Part shown: positions 53,789 to 62,251 of the stretch, piece after piece
Position numbering within the stretch: position 1 is the first letter of the stretch
How the letters are laid out: every line of letters starts with the position of its first letter
NCBI RefSeq assembly: GCF_000612845.1
Contig: NZ_CCAT010000043.1
Coordinates: 124,001 to 188,000 of the forward strand
Direction: 5' to 3'
DNA length: 64,000 bases
Source: Clostridium ihumii AP5
GTDB lineage: Bacteria > Bacillota > Clostridia > Clostridiales > Clostridiaceae
Notes under the pieces: generated by a model
Seen by the model: the letters and a program-made list of their open reading frames with translations, nothing else
What the model was told of the DNA's origin: nothing
Databases searched by the model: none
Translations under genes and position numbers: made by a program

Positions 53789-53803
53789 TAGGGAGATGAA
53801 AAA

Positions 53804-54643
53804 ATGGATAAAAAAACAACTAAATATTTTACAACTGGAGAATTTGCTAATTTATGTGGTGTAAATAAAAAGACTCTTTTTCATTATGACAGTATAGATT
53901 TATTTAAGCCTGAAAAAACAGATGATAATGGGTACAGATATTACTCACATTATCAATTAGAAGTTTTTAATATAATTTCTGAATTGAAAGAAATAGGTAT
54001 GTCTTTAAAAGATATTAAAAATTTTATAAATAATAGAAGTCCAGAAATACTTATAGAATTATTTACAAAAGAGAAATATGAAGTTGAAAAGGAAATACAA
54101 AATTTAGAAAGAATAAAAAAATTATTAGAAACTAAAATTCAATCAGTAAAAGAAGGGATTAAATATACTGAGGAAATTTTTCTGGAAGAGCAAAAGGAGG
54201 AGTATCTTATATTAAGTGATCATATTAATAGTTATGATGATATAGAGGTTGAATATGATTTAAAAACATTTATAGAACATTTTAAATATTGTATGAAAAA
54301 TCAACTAAATACTGGGTGTTCTATAGGAGTAATGCTAAATAAAGAGAATCTAAAAAATAAATTTTTTTATGAGTATAGCTATTATTTCACAAAGACAAAT
54401 AAGACAGATATGTGTAAAAATATAGTAAAAAAAGATGAAGGTCTTTATGTTGTTGGATATTTAAAAGGATATTATGACAAAATCCCAATATTATATGAAA
54501 AGATGCTTAATTATATAGATAAGAATAATCTTAAAATATGCGGATACTCTTATGAAGAAGGATTAATTGATGAAATTTCAATAAGAAACAAAAATGAATA
54601 TGTTATCAAAGTTTCAATTAAAGTAGAAAAGAATTTGAAATAA
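53804..54643 (+). CDS. BmrR-like MerR family regulator
   Basis: A 279-residue regulator. The N-terminal MerR DNA-binding domain is clear (YFTTGEFANLCGVNKKTLFHYD, NGYRYYSHYQLEVF, ELKEIGMSLKDIKNFI), followed by a long coiled coil (about 85-130) and a C-terminal GyrI-like ligand domain (about 140-279). Members bind hydrophobic cations and activate efflux genes. Its target is very likely the divergent MATE gene. Start ATG 53804 behind AGGGAG. Confidence 0.93.
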   Translation: MDKKTTKYFTTGEFANLCGVNKKTLFHYDSIDLFKPEKTDDNGYRYYSHYQLEVFNIISELKEIGMSLKDIKNFINNRSPEILIELFTKEKYEVEKEIQNLERIKKLLETKIQSVKEGIKYTEEIFLEEQKEEYLILSDHINSYDDIEVEYDLKTFIEHFKYCMKNQLNTGCSIGVMLNKENLKNKFFYEYSYYFTKTNKTDMCKNIVKKDEGLYVVGYLKGYYDKIPILYEKMLNYIDKNNLKICGYSYEEGLIDEISIRNKNEYVIKVSIKVEKNLK

Positions 54644-54765
54644 TGAAATTAAAAATAAATACTTCTGATTTTAAATAAAGTATTGTACTATATATTACAT
54701 AATATAATAAATATATGTAAAAAATATGAATAGCTCAATTTAATTAAAAATGAGGTGAACAACAA

Positions 54766-56199
54766 ATGATAAAGATTATTGTAACATTAATTCATATTGT
54801 AAACTTGGTAACTATATTTTATATGGTTTTTAAAGAAAAACGTTCTGCCAATAGTATTGTGGCATGGTCACTAGTATTGTATATTGCTCCACTTGTGGGA
54901 TTTGTAATATTTTTACTAATAGGTAGGAAACTTAATAAAAACAATATGTTTGGAATAAAACAAATGGAATATGAAACGTATAAAACTTATTTAGAACAAA
55001 ATAAAATTAGCAATCATTTGGAACATATAAATAAAAATAATAAAGATATTATAGAATCCATTGAAAAAATGAGCTATTCACCATATAAAGAGAAAAATAA
55101 TATAGATTTATTTACAGATTCAAAAGATTTTTTTGATGAGTTATTACATAGTCTTAGCTTAGCGCAAAAAAGTATAAATATTGAATTTTACATATTTAAA
55201 AATGATGAGATTGGTATGAAAATATTAAAATTACTAGAGAAAAAGGCTAGAGAGGGAATAGCTGTTAGATTACTTTATGATTCTGTAGGAAGCAGAGCTT
55301 TAAATAGAAAAGTATTAAAAGAATTTATTGATGCCGGTGGAATGATAGGAGAATTTTTCCCATCATGGCTTAAAATTATAAATTTAAATATGAATTTCAG
55401 AAATCATAGAAAAATTGTTGTTATTGATAATAAAATAGGCTTTGTTGGTGGTTTCAATATTGGAGATGAATATTTAGGTAAAAGTCATAAATTTGGTTAT
55501 TGGAGAGATACTCATATAAAGTTTAAAGGAGATGCAGTTAAAGATTTAAATTTACGTTTTTTGGCAGATTGGAAGTATGCTACTAAAGAAAATATTGATT
55601 TAGAAAATGCACTTATGAAAACAATAGACTTTAACGAAGAAGGAAATGACGCCATACAAATAGTATCTAGTGGTCCTAATCTTAGTGATACTTTTGAAAT
55701 AAAATTTGGATATTTAAAAATGATACAAAAAGCGAAAAAGTATATTTATATTCAATCACCATATTTAATTATAGATAATAGTATATCAGATAGTTTAAAG
55801 CTTGCTGCATTGTCAGGTGTTGATGTAAAAATAATGATTCCGGGAAAAGGTGATCATCCTTTTGTTTTTTGGGCTAATATATTTTATGCTGGCGATTTAT
55901 TGGAATCAGGAGTTAAAGTATATCATTATGACAAAAATGCATTTCTTCATGCAAAAACAGTAGTGATTGATGATCAAATATGTTCAATTGGAACGGCTAA
56001 TATGGATACTAGAAGTTTTGAATTAAATTTTGAAGTTAATGCATTTATATATTCAAATGAAATTTCAAGAAAACAAAAAAGTGCATTTGAAAATGATTTA
56101 TTAAAATCAGAAGAATTAACATTAGAAAGATATAATAATAGATCTAAAATAGTAAAACTAAAAGAAGGAATATCTAAATTATTCTCATCAATACTTTAA
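54766..56199 (+). CDS. cls: Cardiolipin synthase (phospholipase D type)
   Basis: A 477-residue membrane enzyme that makes cardiolipin from phosphatidylglycerol. Two N-terminal TM helices (about 5-25, 35-57) are followed by two HKD motifs: NHRKIVVIDNKIGFVGG with GGFNIGDEY, and HAKTVVIDDQICSIGT with ANMDTRSFELNFE. Length is normal. Start ATG 54766 behind GAGGTG. Monocistronic as far as can be seen. Confidence 0.95.
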   Translation: MIKIIVTLIHIVNLVTIFYMVFKEKRSANSIVAWSLVLYIAPLVGFVIFLLIGRKLNKNNMFGIKQMEYETYKTYLEQNKISNHLEHINKNNKDIIESIEKMSYSPYKEKNNIDLFTDSKDFFDELLHSLSLAQKSINIEFYIFKNDEIGMKILKLLEKKAREGIAVRLLYDSVGSRALNRKVLKEFIDAGGMIGEFFPSWLKIINLNMNFRNHRKIVVIDNKIGFVGGFNIGDEYLGKSHKFGYWRDTHIKFKGDAVKDLNLRFLADWKYATKENIDLENALMKTIDFNEEGNDAIQIVSSGPNLSDTFEIKFGYLKMIQKAKKYIYIQSPYLIIDNSISDSLKLAALSGVDVKIMIPGKGDHPFVFWANIFYAGDLLESGVKVYHYDKNAFLHAKTVVIDDQICSIGTANMDTRSFELNFEVNAFIYSNEISRKQKSAFENDLLKSEELTLERYNNRSKIVKLKEGISKLFSSIL

Positions 56200-56460
56200 T
56201 ATAGGAATACAAGTTAAAACTTTAAGTTATTTATGTTTCAATTGAGAGTTCTAATTAATTTAATTGAAAATGGAAAATGGAAAGTGAATGTAAAAATTGG
56301 ATTTCCAATTTTAAAGAAAGATTTTTTATTAAATTTGCAGAGCAAATTAGTTGAAAACAATATAAAAATGTAGTTTTTATATATTTCTATTTTAAATATT
56401 AAAAGCGAAGCGAGTAATATTCACCATAACTATTCACTTTTCACTCTTACTTTTTAATTA
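56199..56460. repeat. MITE-like element, copy 9 (long form)
   Basis: The left end TATAGGAATACAAGTTAAAA (56200-56219) matches the inverted ends elsewhere. The interior from 56290 shares about 170 bp with copy 6, including AAATATTAAAAGCGAAGCGA and TTCACCATAACTATTCACTT. The right end is missing. It begins at the stop codon of cls. Confidence 0.6.
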
Positions 56461-56553
56461 ATTTAAAAAATTCAAAAAATGTTAATTGGTATAAAATATA
56501 TATTTAATGTAATATTATAAATATATAAATTGCAAATGAAAGGAGAAAAAGGT

Positions 56554-57315
56554 ATGAATATTTTATCACAAAGTATAGAAGGAAAAGTAGTTATAGTTAC
56601 AGGTGGCACAAGAGGTATAGGATTTGAAACAGTAAAATTATTTTTAAATCATGGGGCTAAAGTAGCTTTGTGTGGATCTAAACAAGAAACTGTTCAAAAA
56701 GCATTGAATGAGTTGAATAAAATAGATATAAAATTTGATGTTATTGGTTTTTCTCCAGATTTATCAAACATAAATGAAGTTAAAGACATGACAAAGAAAG
56801 TGTTACAAAAATGGGGAACTATAGATGTATTAATAAATAATGCAGGTATAAGTGATAGTAAATCAATTTATGAATATGATGATGATCATTTTGCTAAAAT
56901 TATGGATATTAATGTGCAAGGAGTTTTTAATTGTTCTAAAGTAGTGGCTGAAATAATGAAAGAAAATAAAAAAGGTGTAATATTAAATACAAGTTCTATG
57001 GTTAGTATATATGGACAAAAATCTGGATGTGGATATCCAACTTCAAAATTTGCAGTAAATGGACTTACTAAGTCACTAGCAAGGGAACTTGGAAAAGATG
57101 GAATAAGAGTTAATGCTATAGCACCTGGAATAATAGAAACAGATATGGTTAAGGCATTGGATCCTAATATAATAAATAAAATGGCTCAGAATATTCCATT
57201 AAATAGATTAGGAACTCCAGAAGATATTGCAAATGCATTTTTATTCTTAGCATCAGATTTAGCATCCTATATAAGTGGAGCTATTCTTTCTGTAGATGGT
57301 GGAATAGTTGGTTAG
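56554..57315 (+). CDS. Short-chain dehydrogenase/reductase (FabG-like)
   Basis: A 253-residue NAD(P)H-dependent SDR. Cofactor loop TGGTRGIG (about 15-22), NNAG, catalytic Ser in NTSSMVSIYG, and YPTSK (Tyr-x-x-x-Lys), then IAPGIIETDM and the C-terminal SGAILSVDGG. Closest textbook relatives are 3-oxoacyl-ACP reductases, but it stands alone and not in a fatty-acid operon, so the substrate is open. The start is ATG 56554 behind AAAGGAG; TTG 56530 and ATG 56536 lie before that site. Confidence 0.9.
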   Translation: MNILSQSIEGKVVIVTGGTRGIGFETVKLFLNHGAKVALCGSKQETVQKALNELNKIDIKFDVIGFSPDLSNINEVKDMTKKVLQKWGTIDVLINNAGISDSKSIYEYDDDHFAKIMDINVQGVFNCSKVVAEIMKENKKGVILNTSSMVSIYGQKSGCGYPTSKFAVNGLTKSLARELGKDGIRVNAIAPGIIETDMVKALDPNIINKMAQNIPLNRLGTPEDIANAFLFLASDLASYISGAILSVDGGIVG

Positions 57316-57350
57316 TATGGATTTATTTTTTATTAAAATATAATAAATTT

Positions 57351-57391
57351 AAGAGGACTATTGATGAATTTTAGTTTATCAATAGTCTTTT
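57351..57391 (+). terminator. Terminator of the SDR gene
   Basis: GACTATTGAT / ATCAATAGTC stem with long loop and TTTTAGTTTTT. Confidence 0.82.
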
Positions 57392-57429
57392 AGTTTTTAT
57401 TAAATTTTCAACATATGTATTTTCATGTG

Positions 57430-59808
57430 TTAAATTTTAGGTGAGACATTATTTTTTATTAATTGCATAAATTTATTAGGCAACACTACTTTTACACTAG
57501 GATTTTTTCTAAGTTTTTCAATAACATCGTTAACATTATCTAGTGTATTACTCCACGCATGAACGTAAACAAATGTATAGGAATTGGGATTTTTAACATC
57601 TGTGTAACCTAATTTAACACGCTCAGTAATATTATTAATTAATTGAGTTTCGTCTTCTAAACCTTCCCAAAGCAAATCTCTACAGGATACTATAGGTTTT
57701 TTATTTGACCAAAGTATTTCACCATTATAAGAGTTATTTTTATCATATTCTAAATACAAGAGACCATCTATATTTTCATTAGAAGTATATTTATCCCATA
57801 AATCTTTATTATAAAAAGCTTTATCATCAAGAATTAAAACATAATTTTGATTAGTATATTCCATATACTGATTTAAGGAACTAGTATACTCTGTTAATTT
57901 ATCATTGGGAAATTTACTAGGATACATATATCCATTACCAGATGGAGGAACCAAAAAACTTTGATTATTAAAATCTTTATAATATTTATCAAATACTGTT
58001 GGTGCTAAATAGTAAATTGAAGGACTTATAGACCAACCTAGAGGTAAATCTTTTCTGTAATTTGAGCCATACCAATTTTTAGAACTATAATTGCTTCCAA
58101 GTAACCACTGTTGATTATCGCCATCAGACATAATAAATGTTACATAATGATAACCATCATTATTATCTAAGGAAGTCTTAGTATCAAATTTAGAATATTG
58201 TTTTGTTGGATATGAACTTAATACAGATAAATTGTATGACCAGTCTGCTGCAATCATATCTACACCAAATTTAGATGAGATACTAACATTTTTATGTTCA
58301 TCAGGTCCCCATCCTAGGCAACGAGCAGTTGAATCCATATTTTTAAATATAGATTCTCTTAGAGTAGTATCATTAATATCATTTTCATAGAATATAAGTG
58401 ATTTTGACATTATTGCATAATCTCGTAAGGGTATTGATTGATAGGGTGATAATTCAATGACAGTAGAATGATTTAGTCCTGAATTCCAAAGGTTTTTATA
58501 TGCCCAATATTTATCAGTGTTTCTGCAATCATAAGTTAATTTAGTTATACCATAACTTTTAACTTTATTTTCTAAAGATTCATCTATTGCTATAGAATCT
58601 TTTAATGAAGCAAGAGAACAAGCATTATTAATAGAAGGGAGTCTAAAATTGCTATATAGAATGTAACCATCAATATATGAACTAAAATTATTTAGTAATT
58701 TCCAGGGGTCTTTTACATATTTAATTTTAACACTATAACTATCTTTTAAATCTTTAAGCCAAAGCTTGTAGTCAGGTTCATTAGAAGTAAGAATATAAAT
58801 TTGACTTGAAGATTTGTTAGAAATAAGCCCTTGTAATGTAGCAATCATAGTTTGTTCAGCTTTAGACATATCATTTTCAGATATTACATATAAATATTTA
58901 GGAATTATTGTATTTTTTATATATGAATCATATTCTATGTTAGTATTAAATACACTGCATGATAACCCATAGTCATCGTTTTTATATTTATTATAAAAGC
59001 TATTTAGAAATTCATATCTAGGGCCAGAATAAAATGATGCGGAACTTTTAGGTGTCATATTAGATAAAAAAATTTGTCTGTCAATTATGTCTTTTAAAGA
59101 AATAGTATTAGAATTTTGCATTATATCATACATTATCATAAACGTTGTAGTTCTACCAATTCCTTCTTTACAATGAAAATGAAACCAGGTATTTTCAGGA
59201 CTATTTTTAATAATATTAATAAAATAATTAACCATATCTTCGGAAGGTAACTTACCATCAGTGACAGGAATACGAACATAATTAATATTTTTAGAATTAG
59301 TAAGGGTGTTTTCATTTTGTACATTATTTACAACAACTGTATTTTTAGTATTATTAAATGTTGTAGGTTTATTTATAGCTAGAGAATTTAATTTTTCGTT
59401 TTCATCATCTAAAATATCTATAGTTTTTAAATTGATATTAGAGTTATTAGTAGTATTTTCCCAACTTACAGCAATACCATTTACAAATCCGTGAGATTCT
59501 TGCCTTAGATCAATTACAGTTACTGGTACATCTTTTTTTATTGATGATTGAATTAATGAAAGTCCATTTTCAGAAAATTGTCCACTACCAGAGATGTTTA
59601 AATTATCTAATCCAGATAAATTTAAAGATTTATTACTTATTAAGTTTGTGTTTAGAGTTGTTCTAAAATGGTGTGGGGCCAAAGAATTATTAGAAGAATT
59701 TTCTTTTAATATTAAATTAGGAACATCTTTGCAATATGAATTTATAGGTGCGAAGGAAAAAATTATAATAATAGCTAATATTAATAAATTTTTAAAAAAG
59801 TTTTTCAA
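57430..59808 (-). CDS. Secreted fusion: PTP-like phytase domain + GxGYxYP putative glycoside hydrolase domain
   Basis: A 792-residue exported protein. Signal peptide about 1-26. Residues about 45-275 form a PTP-like inositol phosphatase: the P-loop is HCKEGIGRTTTF (Cys nucleophile, Arg), with VIDLRQESHGFVNG upstream as in PTP-like phytases. Residues about 300-790 match the GxGYxYP family: DNDGYHYVTFIMSDGDNQQW, PSGNGYMYPSKFP (the GxGYxYP motif) and YVHAWSNTLDNV. The family is annotated as putative glycoside hydrolase without proven activity. No membrane or wall anchor is seen. Start TTG 59808 with GGAGG eight bases upstream. The combination suggests action on phosphorylated sugars or inositols outside the cell. 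Confidence 0.82.
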   Translation of the reverse strand: MKNFFKNLLILAIIIIFSFAPINSYCKDVPNLILKENSSNNSLAPHHFRTTLNTNLISNKSLNLSGLDNLNISGSGQFSENGLSLIQSSIKKDVPVTVIDLRQESHGFVNGIAVSWENTTNNSNINLKTIDILDDENEKLNSLAINKPTTFNNTKNTVVVNNVQNENTLTNSKNINYVRIPVTDGKLPSEDMVNYFINIIKNSPENTWFHFHCKEGIGRTTTFMIMYDIMQNSNTISLKDIIDRQIFLSNMTPKSSASFYSGPRYEFLNSFYNKYKNDDYGLSCSVFNTNIEYDSYIKNTIIPKYLYVISENDMSKAEQTMIATLQGLISNKSSSQIYILTSNEPDYKLWLKDLKDSYSVKIKYVKDPWKLLNNFSSYIDGYILYSNFRLPSINNACSLASLKDSIAIDESLENKVKSYGITKLTYDCRNTDKYWAYKNLWNSGLNHSTVIELSPYQSIPLRDYAIMSKSLIFYENDINDTTLRESIFKNMDSTARCLGWGPDEHKNVSISSKFGVDMIAADWSYNLSVLSSYPTKQYSKFDTKTSLDNNDGYHYVTFIMSDGDNQQWLLGSNYSSKNWYGSNYRKDLPLGWSISPSIYYLAPTVFDKYYKDFNNQSFLVPPSGNGYMYPSKFPNDKLTEYTSSLNQYMEYTNQNYVLILDDKAFYNKDLWDKYTSNENIDGLLYLEYDKNNSYNGEILWSNKKPIVSCRDLLWEGLEDETQLINNITERVKLGYTDVKNPNSYTFVYVHAWSNTLDNVNDVIEKLRKNPSVKVVLPNKFMQLIKNNVSPKI

Positions 59809-60009
59809 TTATAAAACCTCCAATATAATATTTAAAGTAAATTAGAAATAATCTTACATTAGCTTTTCTTAAAATAATTAGATTTATTCATATTAGTAAA
59901 GAAGTTAACATTCTAAATTTAATAGCACAATAACTTATATTACAAATTTGCACCAATATAAGGGAAAATTTATATTATATATTATAGAAATAATATGGGA
60001 GATGATTAT

Positions 60010-60450
60010 GTGCAACATAATAATTCTAATAAAAACATTAATTTAAGTGATTTTGATTTAAAAAGTCTAGAATTATTAAATATTCAAAAAAATATGGGAT
60101 TACTAGCTATATATGCAGATATTCTTTCATATATTTCTACACTAGAAAGTATAGACTTAGTTTATGCACAATATGATTCCAATGCTAAAAATGTTCATAA
60201 TCCAGATATACCAGCATTGCAAGCAGCCTATATTTTCATGTTTACAAGAATTGTTTTTACACAAATTGGATTTACTAAATATGATATGTTACTTGAAAGA
60301 TCTAATAATGGAGACTATAAGTACTCACTAGATCCTAATAGAAAAATTAATATGGCAAATTTATTAGGAATTGTAGCAAATTCATACTCATTATCAGCAA
60401 TTGAAGAGATTTATTTAAGAGAAAAAGATCAACCTATATTTGGTATATAG
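60010..60450 (+). CDS. Hypothetical protein
   Basis: A 146-residue soluble, helical protein that I do not recognise. Features are LSDFDLKSLELLNIQKNMGLLAIYADILSYIS and PALQAAYIFMFTRIVFTQIGF; the C-terminal half is polar. It appears to be a clostridial protein of unknown role. The start is GTG 60010, eight bases after GGGAG; the ATG at 59995 precedes that site. Confidence 0.7.
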   Translation: MQHNNSNKNINLSDFDLKSLELLNIQKNMGLLAIYADILSYISTLESIDLVYAQYDSNAKNVHNPDIPALQAAYIFMFTRIVFTQIGFTKYDMLLERSNNGDYKYSLDPNRKINMANLLGIVANSYSLSAIEEIYLREKDQPIFGI

Positions 60451-60610
60451 GTATGTATAATAATAATACGTTTAATTTGTTGTAAATTTATGAATTTTAT
60501 TTATTAAGAAAGTATGAAATAACGTACTTATAAATTTAACTAAACACATATATAGTGTTGACGTAAAATATAATGAATGGTATTTTAATCCTGTAAAAAG
60601 GAGGGGTATC

Positions 60611-61075
60611 ATGGAATTTTCGATTAGGGAATTTTCAGAAAAAGATGCAAAGGAGATTTGCAATTGGAGATATGACAATGAATATTCAATTTATAATTTA
60701 CCTACATTTAAAATTGCTAAAGAATTAGGTTTTGGATTTACTGATGAATCAACTAGAAATAGAGAGTTTAAATCTTTATATAATGATGATAAATTAATTG
60801 GTTACTTTAGATTGGTTGAAAAAGAAAATGAATTTACATTTGGAATAGGGTTAAAACCTAATTACTGTGGAAAAGGACATAGTAAAAGTATTATGCCTAT
60901 AATACTTGATTATGCTAAAATTTATTGTAATAACAAACCTATTAAATTAATGGTTAGAAGTTTTAATATTAGAGCAATACATGTTTATAAAAAATTTGGA
61001 TTTAAAGAATTAGATGTAAAAAGCATTAAAACACCTCAAGGAAAAGCAGAATTTTTAACAATGATAAAATCATAA
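60611..61075 (+). CDS. GNAT family N-acetyltransferase
   Basis: A 154-residue acetyltransferase of the RimJ/RimL-like branch: FSIREFSEKDAKEICNWRY start, acetyl-CoA loop GLKPNYCGKGHSKSI and C-terminal NIRAIHVYKKFGFKEL. Substrate unknown. Start ATG 60611 behind GGAGGGG. Confidence 0.9.
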   Translation: MEFSIREFSEKDAKEICNWRYDNEYSIYNLPTFKIAKELGFGFTDESTRNREFKSLYNDDKLIGYFRLVEKENEFTFGIGLKPNYCGKGHSKSIMPIILDYAKIYCNNKPIKLMVRSFNIRAIHVYKKFGFKELDVKSIKTPQGKAEFLTMIKS

Positions 61076-61095
61076 ATAATAAATGGTTACATTAA

Positions 61096-61130
61096 AATAG
61101 AACATCTAACACATAAGATGTTCTATTTTT
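61096..61130. terminator. Bidirectional terminator
   Basis: AATAGAACATCT / AGATGTTCTATT and TTTTT. It serves the GNAT gene, and the right arm overlaps the end of the convergent DUF1284 gene. Confidence 0.88.
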
Positions 61131-61524
61131 TATCTTTATTCTTATTACACATTACATTTTTACAGTTACTTATAGAATACCATTCACAAAGAGAGCAGAT
61201 ATCATCCATGATTTCTTCTGTAATATTTTCTTTAATAAAATTTACTATTTCATGATAATTATACTTTTTTTCTTCTAAGTTAAAATATTTTATAACTTTA
61301 TTATCTATAGATTTAACTTTATTATTAGTATTGCATAAATTTAATCCCTTCATATTGGGGCAACTTTTACAAATGTCATCAGTAGAAAATACTAATTCTA
61401 TTATTGCATTTTTATCATTTTTTATTACATTAGTAATATAATTCATATTTTCTACAAATGATTTATCATATCCTTTGCCACCATATCCTTGGGTACACAT
61501 TAAATGATGTGGTCTTAATTTCAT
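61123..61524 (-). CDS. DUF1284 family cysteine-rich protein
   Basis: A 133-residue protein: LRPHHLMCTQGYGGKGYDKSF start, DDICKSCPNMKG and CSLCEWYSISNCKNVMC. The HH and clustered Cys residues suggest an Fe-S or zinc site, as in other DUF1284 proteins; function unknown. Its ATG overlaps the stop of bioY by one base (TAATG), so translation is coupled and the two may work together in biotin uptake or use; that is inference from the overlap. Confidence 0.85.
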   Translation of the reverse strand: MKLRPHHLMCTQGYGGKGYDKSFVENMNYITNVIKNDKNAIIELVFSTDDICKSCPNMKGLNLCNTNNKVKSIDNKVIKYFNLEEKKYNYHEIVNFIKENITEEIMDDICSLCEWYSISNCKNVMCNKNKDKK

Positions 61525-62057
61525 TAGCTTAATACTCCTCTTATAGATTTATTTTCCCTAAGTTTTGCACCAATCAAAGTTGCTAAAATTGATTTTAGCA
61601 CTCCTGTAAATATAAATGGAACTACACATAACATAAAAGATTTTCCAAGAGTAGAACTAGTTATAAATGAAAATTGGAGTGTACCTATAGCATAGTTTGC
61701 AATAGAACCTAAAATCATAGCTAAAAATAATATAAACTTATTATTAGTTTTTTCACATATAAATCCAATTATGAAAGCCATTAATGGGAATGATAATATA
61801 AACCCACCAGTTGGTCCTAAAATAATTTGTAGTCCACCTGCAAAAGATGCGAATACTGGAAGACCTATAGCCCCTAAAAGCATATATATGCATTGGGATA
61901 TAAAGCTTCTTTTTGCACCTAAAAGTATTCCTGTTAAGGAAATTGCTAATGTTTGCATTGTAAGTGGAACACCTCCTGGAAATGGTATAGAAATTTGAGC
62001 AAGTATTGCAGTTATTGCAGCAAATAATGAGCAAATTATTAAATCTTTAGTCTTCAT
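61524..62057 (-). CDS. bioY: BioY biotin transporter (S component)
   Basis: A 177-residue, six-helix membrane protein, the substrate-binding S component of a biotin ECF transporter. Motifs: FPGGVPLTMQTLAISLTGILLG and GLPVFASFAGGLQIILGPTGGFILSFP. No ECF ATPase genes are adjacent, so it would use a shared energising module. Start ATG 62057 behind AAAGGAG. A BirA-type operator lies 25 bases upstream. Confidence 0.96.
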   Translation of the reverse strand: MKTKDLIICSLFAAITAILAQISIPFPGGVPLTMQTLAISLTGILLGAKRSFISQCIYMLLGAIGLPVFASFAGGLQIILGPTGGFILSFPLMAFIIGFICEKTNNKFILFLAMILGSIANYAIGTLQFSFITSSTLGKSFMLCVVPFIFTGVLKSILATLIGAKLRENKSIRGVLS

Positions 62058-62081
62058 ATAAAAACTCCTTTTAAATTAACA

Positions 62082-62114
62082 ATAGTAAACTCAGAAAATC
62101 AACAAGGTTTACAT
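62082..62114 (-). promoter_or_regulatory. BirA-type biotin operator of bioY
   Basis: Read on the minus strand: ATGTAAACC, 15 bases, GTTTACTAT, matching the Firmicute BirA dyad (TTGTWAACC, 14-16 bases, GGTTWACAA) with small deviations. A -35 TTGACA is at 62142-62147 and TAAATT 17 bases on, placing the dyad about at the transcription start, as expected for repression by biotin-loaded BirA. Confidence 0.8.
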
Positions 62115-62251
62115 ATATAATTTAATATTTATTATTATATATGTCAAGTTTAAATAGCAATTTATGGATAAAATTATTGTTTTTATACGTCACTTGTATT
62201 AAAAGAATTGAATATTATAAAAATAAACTTAATTAAAAGGTGAGATAAAGT

